Below, in pieces: positions 6,326 to 9,258 of a stretch of DNA of 9,258 bases; the stretch's first letter is position 1; every line of letters begins with the position of its first letter. The stretch covers positions 1-9,258 of the forward strand of contig JAGXIA010000001.1 in NCBI GenBank assembly GCA_024635885.1, read 5' to 3'. The position numbers and the translations under genes were made by a program. The DNA is from Helicobacteraceae bacterium (GTDB lineage: Bacteria; Campylobacterota; Campylobacteria; Campylobacterales; Sulfurimonadaceae). The notes beneath the pieces are model-generated. The model was not told where the DNA came from and did no database searches. It saw nothing but the letters and a program-made list of their open reading frames with translations.

Positions 6326-7144
6326 ATGCGTGAGAGTGATATATTAAAAATTATATCAAACGAAACGAAAAAAAGCATTGACGGTTTAACCGTTGTTACC
6401 CCTAGTCTTTACAATAGTATATTTACAAAGTTTGCTCTAAAGCATAATGCCAATTTAGATGATAGTGAAATAATTTCTGATAAATTTTTAGATGAAAAGA
6501 TTTCTACACTTACAGATTTGCAGAATCTAACATCAAAAAATGCCTTACAATTAAGTCAGCACACAGCTAAGGCGATTTTTGCTATTAAAGAGAAGGATGA
6601 TTCTCTTTTAAAAGAAGTATTAAAAGAGACACAAAAATTACGTCTGGAAATAGAAAAACTAAAAGAATCCATATATAAAGATTCCTTAACACATGTATAT
6701 ACCAGAAAATGGCTATGTGAGAACCTTCTAGATGCTGAAACTCAAAATTTTAAAGATCCTGGAACACTTGCAATTATAGATTTAAACTATTTCAAAATTA
6801 TTAATGACACCTATGGACATATAATAGGAGACAAGGTTTTGATTTTTATGGCTAATCAGCTAAAAAAAACTAGAGGGCAAGTTGTAAGATACGGCGGAGA
6901 TGAATTTATAGTTATTTTTCCTGCCCATACTACAAAAGAGAATGCCTTTTCAGAGCTCAATACTTTAAGAGAAAATATTTTACACAAAAATTTAAAAGTT
7001 AAAGATGCTGAGTTTAAAATGAGTTTCTCTTTTGGTATTCATAAATATATGGCAAACAAGGGATTAATTGACGTTATTGATTTTGCTGATAAAAACATGT
7101 ACAAAGATAAGCTCAAAATAAAAGAAAGAATTAAGGGCATATAA
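6326..7144 (+). CDS. GGDEF domain diguanylate cyclase
   Basis: This encodes 272 residues. The first 115 or so form a soluble, largely helical region with no recognisable sensor domain, ending in a Lys/Glu/Leu-rich stretch (about 86-117) that could form a coiled-coil dimerisation stalk. The GGDEF domain follows: DSLT at 119-122, the metal-binding strand IIDLNYFKIIND at 150-161, YGHIIGD at 163-169, and the intact active loop RYGGDEF at 188-194. The product should condense two GTP molecules into cyclic di-GMP. The allosteric I-site RxxD, expected just before QVVRY, is absent (the sequence there is KTRG), so classic product inhibition is not predicted. There is no membrane segment or EAL domain, so it is likely cytoplasmic. 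TAAGG lies 8 nt before the ATG. The gene stands alone, divergent from the helicase gene and followed by valS with its own promoter. Confidence 0.94.
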   Translation: MRESDILKIISNETKKSIDGLTVVTPSLYNSIFTKFALKHNANLDDSEIISDKFLDEKISTLTDLQNLTSKNALQLSQHTAKAIFAIKEKDDSLLKEVLKETQKLRLEIEKLKESIYKDSLTHVYTRKWLCENLLDAETQNFKDPGTLAIIDLNYFKIINDTYGHIIGDKVLIFMANQLKKTRGQVVRYGGDEFIVIFPAHTTKENAFSELNTLRENILHKNLKVKDAEFKMSFSFGIHKYMANKGLIDVIDFADKNMYKDKLKIKERIKGI

Positions 7145-7192
7145 ACCAAATAAGTCCTTAACCACTAGAACCCCTAAGCAAACCCTCACCTC

Positions 7193-7206
7193 TTTTTAGC
7201 TATAAT
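7193..7206 (+). promoter_or_regulatory. Probable valS promoter (T-run plus TATAAT)
   Basis: TTTTTAGCTATAAT joins a five-T run to a perfect TATAAT at 7201-7206, the arrangement often seen at epsilonproteobacterial sigma-70 promoters in place of a -35. The hexamer ends 37 nt before the valS ATG, predicting a leader of about 30 nt with TAAGG at 7231-7235. The leader is far too short for a T-box or other riboswitch. Confidence 0.7.
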
Positions 7207-7243
7207 CGCGCAATTTTAAACCAAACGATTTAAGGCTAAACAG

Positions 7244-9258
7244 ATGTCAGAAAACAGCTACGAACCACAAAAAGTAGAAAACAATTTTTATAAAATTTGC
7301 GAAGACAGAAAGTACTTTGAAATAGACGGCAACAAAGCCATTCAAGAAGAGGGAAAAAACTTTTCTATCATGATGCCTCCTCCTAATGTAACAGGACGTC
7401 TGCATATAGGTCATGCACTTACATTCACCCTTCAAGATATTATTACTCGCTACAAAAGAATGGATGGATATAAAACTCTTTGGCAGCCTGGTACTGACCA
7501 CGCGGGAATAGCGACTCAAAATGTTGTTGAAAAACAGCTTCTTGCAGAAGGTACAACGAAAGAAGAGTTGGGTCGTGAAAAGTTTTTAGAGCGTGCATGG
7601 GCTTGGAAAGCAGAATCTGCTGGAATTATGACAGAACAACTTCGTCAAATGGGAGTATCTCCTGCATGGGAACGCGAACGTTTTACTATGGACGCAGGAC
7701 TTCAAAAATCTGTAAAAGAAGCCTTTGTTCATCTTTACAATGATGGCCTGATCATTCGTGGAAACTATATGGTTAACTGGTGTACGCATGATGGTGCACT
7801 CAGTGATATTGAAGTTGAACATGAAGACCATAATGGTAAATTTTACTATATGAAATACCCTTTTGCAGATGGCAGCGGGCATGTGGAAGTTGCAACAACA
7901 AGACCTGAAACATACTTTGGCGATACAGCAGTAATGGTTCACCCTGATGATGAGCGATATAAAGCACTAATCGGCAAAAAAATTAAACTTCCGCTACTTG
8001 AACGTGAAGTAGCAATTATTGCTGATGAGCATGTTCAAATGGATTTTGGAACGGGTGTGGTAAAAGTTACTCCAGCACACGATCAGAATGACTACGAAGT
8101 TGGAAAACGTCATGATTTAGAATTCATTACAGTATTTGATGAAAAAGGTATTTTAAACGACTATGCCGGAGAGTTTCAAGGCTTAGAGCGTATGGAAGCT
8201 CGTGACATCATCGTAAAAAGACTTGAAGAAGAAGGGTTTATGGTTAAAATAGAGGACCATAAACACCAAGTCGGACACTGTTACAGATGTAAAAATATCG
8301 TTGAACCGTATATATCAAGACAATGGTTCGTAAGAAAAGAAGTTGCTGATAAATCTATAGAAAAAACAAATGCTGGCGAAGCGCAATTTTTTCCACCTCA
8401 CTGGATAAACTCTTACAACTCTTGGATGGGAGAACTCCGTGACTGGTGTATTTCTCGTCAACTTTGGTGGGGACATCAGATTCCGGTATTTTACTGTGAC
8501 GATTGTGACCACGAATTTGCATCTCAAGAAGAACATCCTGAATCTTGTCCTAAATGTGCCTCTAAAAACCTCACTCAAGACCCTGATGTTCTTGACACAT
8601 GGTTTAGTTCCGCTTTATGGCCTTTTTCAACTTTAGGCTGGGGAAATGGCGACGTTGAGATGGACAAACTTTTCAAATCTGATGATATGAAAGATTTTTA
8701 TCCAAATACACTTCTCATCACAGGTTTTGACATCCTGTTCTTCTGGGTAGCTAGAATGATGATGATGGGTGAAAAATTCAATGGTCAACTTCCATTTAAC
8801 CACATCTATCTTCATGCTCTTGTTCGTGATGAAAAAGGTGAAAAGATGAGTAAGTCCAAGGGGAATGTAATCGACCCTCTGGATACGATAAACAAATACT
8901 CTGCCGATATTCTAAGATTTACGCTTGCTATAAGTGCCGCTCAAGGTCGTGACATACGTATGAGTACTGAGAAGTTAGAGCAAAACCGTAACTTTACAAA
9001 CAAACTTTACAATGCCTCAAAATACTTACAGATGAATGTAGATGTATTCCCTGATTTAAATGGCTATAAGATTCAAACCAATCTTGGTCGCTATATGCTT
9101 TCTCGCCTTAACTTTGCTACAAAAGAAGTTCGTGCAAATCTTGATGAATACAAGTTCAATGATGCGGCTCTTGTTATGTATAAATTTCTTTGGAATGAGT
9201 TTTGTGACTGGGGAATCGAGTTAAGCAAGGCTGACAAAGATTCTATAGTTGAACTTGG
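7244..9258 (+). CDS. valS: Valyl-tRNA synthetase (partial, C-terminus beyond the window)
   Basis: The reading frame is open from the ATG to the right edge, giving 671 complete codons of a protein that is usually about 870-880 residues. It charges tRNA-Val with valine in the cytoplasm. The class I signatures are present: PPPNVTGRLHIGH with HIGH at 54-57, and KMSKS at 534-538. The CP1 editing domain shows TTRPET at 218-223 and PAHDQND with the conserved Asp at 280, so misacylated tRNA clearing should be intact. Cysteine pairs C346/C349 and C418/C421/C435/C438 look like zinc-binding knuckles. The remaining anticodon-binding domain and the terminal coiled coil lie outside. TAAGG at 7231-7235, 8 nt before the ATG, supports the start. 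No lesion is visible. Confidence 0.97.
   Translation, partial: MSENSYEPQKVENNFYKICEDRKYFEIDGNKAIQEEGKNFSIMMPPPNVTGRLHIGHALTFTLQDIITRYKRMDGYKTLWQPGTDHAGIATQNVVEKQLLAEGTTKEELGREKFLERAWAWKAESAGIMTEQLRQMGVSPAWERERFTMDAGLQKSVKEAFVHLYNDGLIIRGNYMVNWCTHDGALSDIEVEHEDHNGKFYYMKYPFADGSGHVEVATTRPETYFGDTAVMVHPDDERYKALIGKKIKLPLLEREVAIIADEHVQMDFGTGVVKVTPAHDQNDYEVGKRHDLEFITVFDEKGILNDYAGEFQGLERMEARDIIVKRLEEEGFMVKIEDHKHQVGHCYRCKNIVEPYISRQWFVRKEVADKSIEKTNAGEAQFFPPHWINSYNSWMGELRDWCISRQLWWGHQIPVFYCDDCDHEFASQEEHPESCPKCASKNLTQDPDVLDTWFSSALWPFSTLGWGNGDVEMDKLFKSDDMKDFYPNTLLITGFDILFFWVARMMMMGEKFNGQLPFNHIYLHALVRDEKGEKMSKSKGNVIDPLDTINKYSADILRFTLAISAAQGRDIRMSTEKLEQNRNFTNKLYNASKYLQMNVDVFPDLNGYKIQTNLGRYMLSRLNFATKEVRANLDEYKFNDAALVMYKFLWNEFCDWGIELSKADKDSIVEL

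Noticed and set aside
7131..7159. Inverted repeat TTAAGG/CCTTAA at the end of the diguanylate cyclase gene as a terminator
   Set aside because: The stem is only 6 bp and AT-rich, the loop is about 19 nt, it starts inside the coding region, and no T-run follows.
7247..8815. Several open frames on the minus strand (7247-7519, 7586-7942, 8315-8578, 8633-8815)
   Set aside because: They lie entirely inside valS, whose motifs are continuous on the plus strand; their predicted products have no recognisable domains and are antisense shadows.
1..9258. CRISPR array, insertion sequence, tRNA or phage attachment site
   Set aside because: I read through for spaced direct repeats, transposase motifs, terminal inverted repeats and tRNA arms and saw none.

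Overview
The window is AT-rich bacterial chromosome, read as a Campylobacterota (epsilonproteobacterial) genome, most likely a sulfur-oxidising Sulfurimonas-like genus. The reasons are the tightly packed genes, -10 elements without a recognisable -35 (one preceded by a T-run), a secreted DsrE-type sulfur-carrier-like protein, and a UvrD-like helicase gene close to valS. From memory, that helicase/valS proximity also occurs in Campylobacter. The genus is an inference; no rRNA or other phylogenetic marker is present apart from the partial valS. I see no mobile element, CRISPR array, tRNA, rRNA or large repeat.

Layout. (1) 1-264: the 3' end of a BaiN/HI0933-family flavoprotein gene. (2) 310-3594, plus strand: five tightly spaced or overlapping genes encoding a LemA-family membrane protein, a DUF3137 membrane protein, an exported YtfJ-like thioredoxin-fold protein without cysteines, an EI24/CysZ-like integral membrane protein, and a small protein that looks like a degenerate GGDEF domain. 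(3) 3598-6203, minus strand: a UvrD/PcrA-like helicase gene followed by a gene for a secreted DsrE-like protein, which has its own TATAAT. The DsrE-like gene converges on region 2 with only three bases between the stop codons. (4) 6326-7144, plus strand, divergent from the helicase: a canonical GGDEF diguanylate cyclase without an RxxD inhibitory site. (5) 7244-9258, plus strand: valS (valyl-tRNA synthetase), open at the right edge, behind a clear TATAAT promoter. No gene-free stretch exceeds about 125 bases.

How the genes may work together. Region 2 is arranged as one transcription unit: gaps of 3 and 9 or 21 nt, overlaps of 4 and 8 nt. It puts three membrane proteins, one periplasmic protein and one soluble nucleotide-cyclase-like protein under common expression. 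None has a well-defined biochemical role, so an envelope-associated module is the reasonable inference, and it is the most interesting part of the window. The helicase and ValRS are ordinary housekeeping genes. The two GGDEF-related proteins, one apparently dead and one apparently active, lie about 2.7 kb apart; a functional link between them is speculation.
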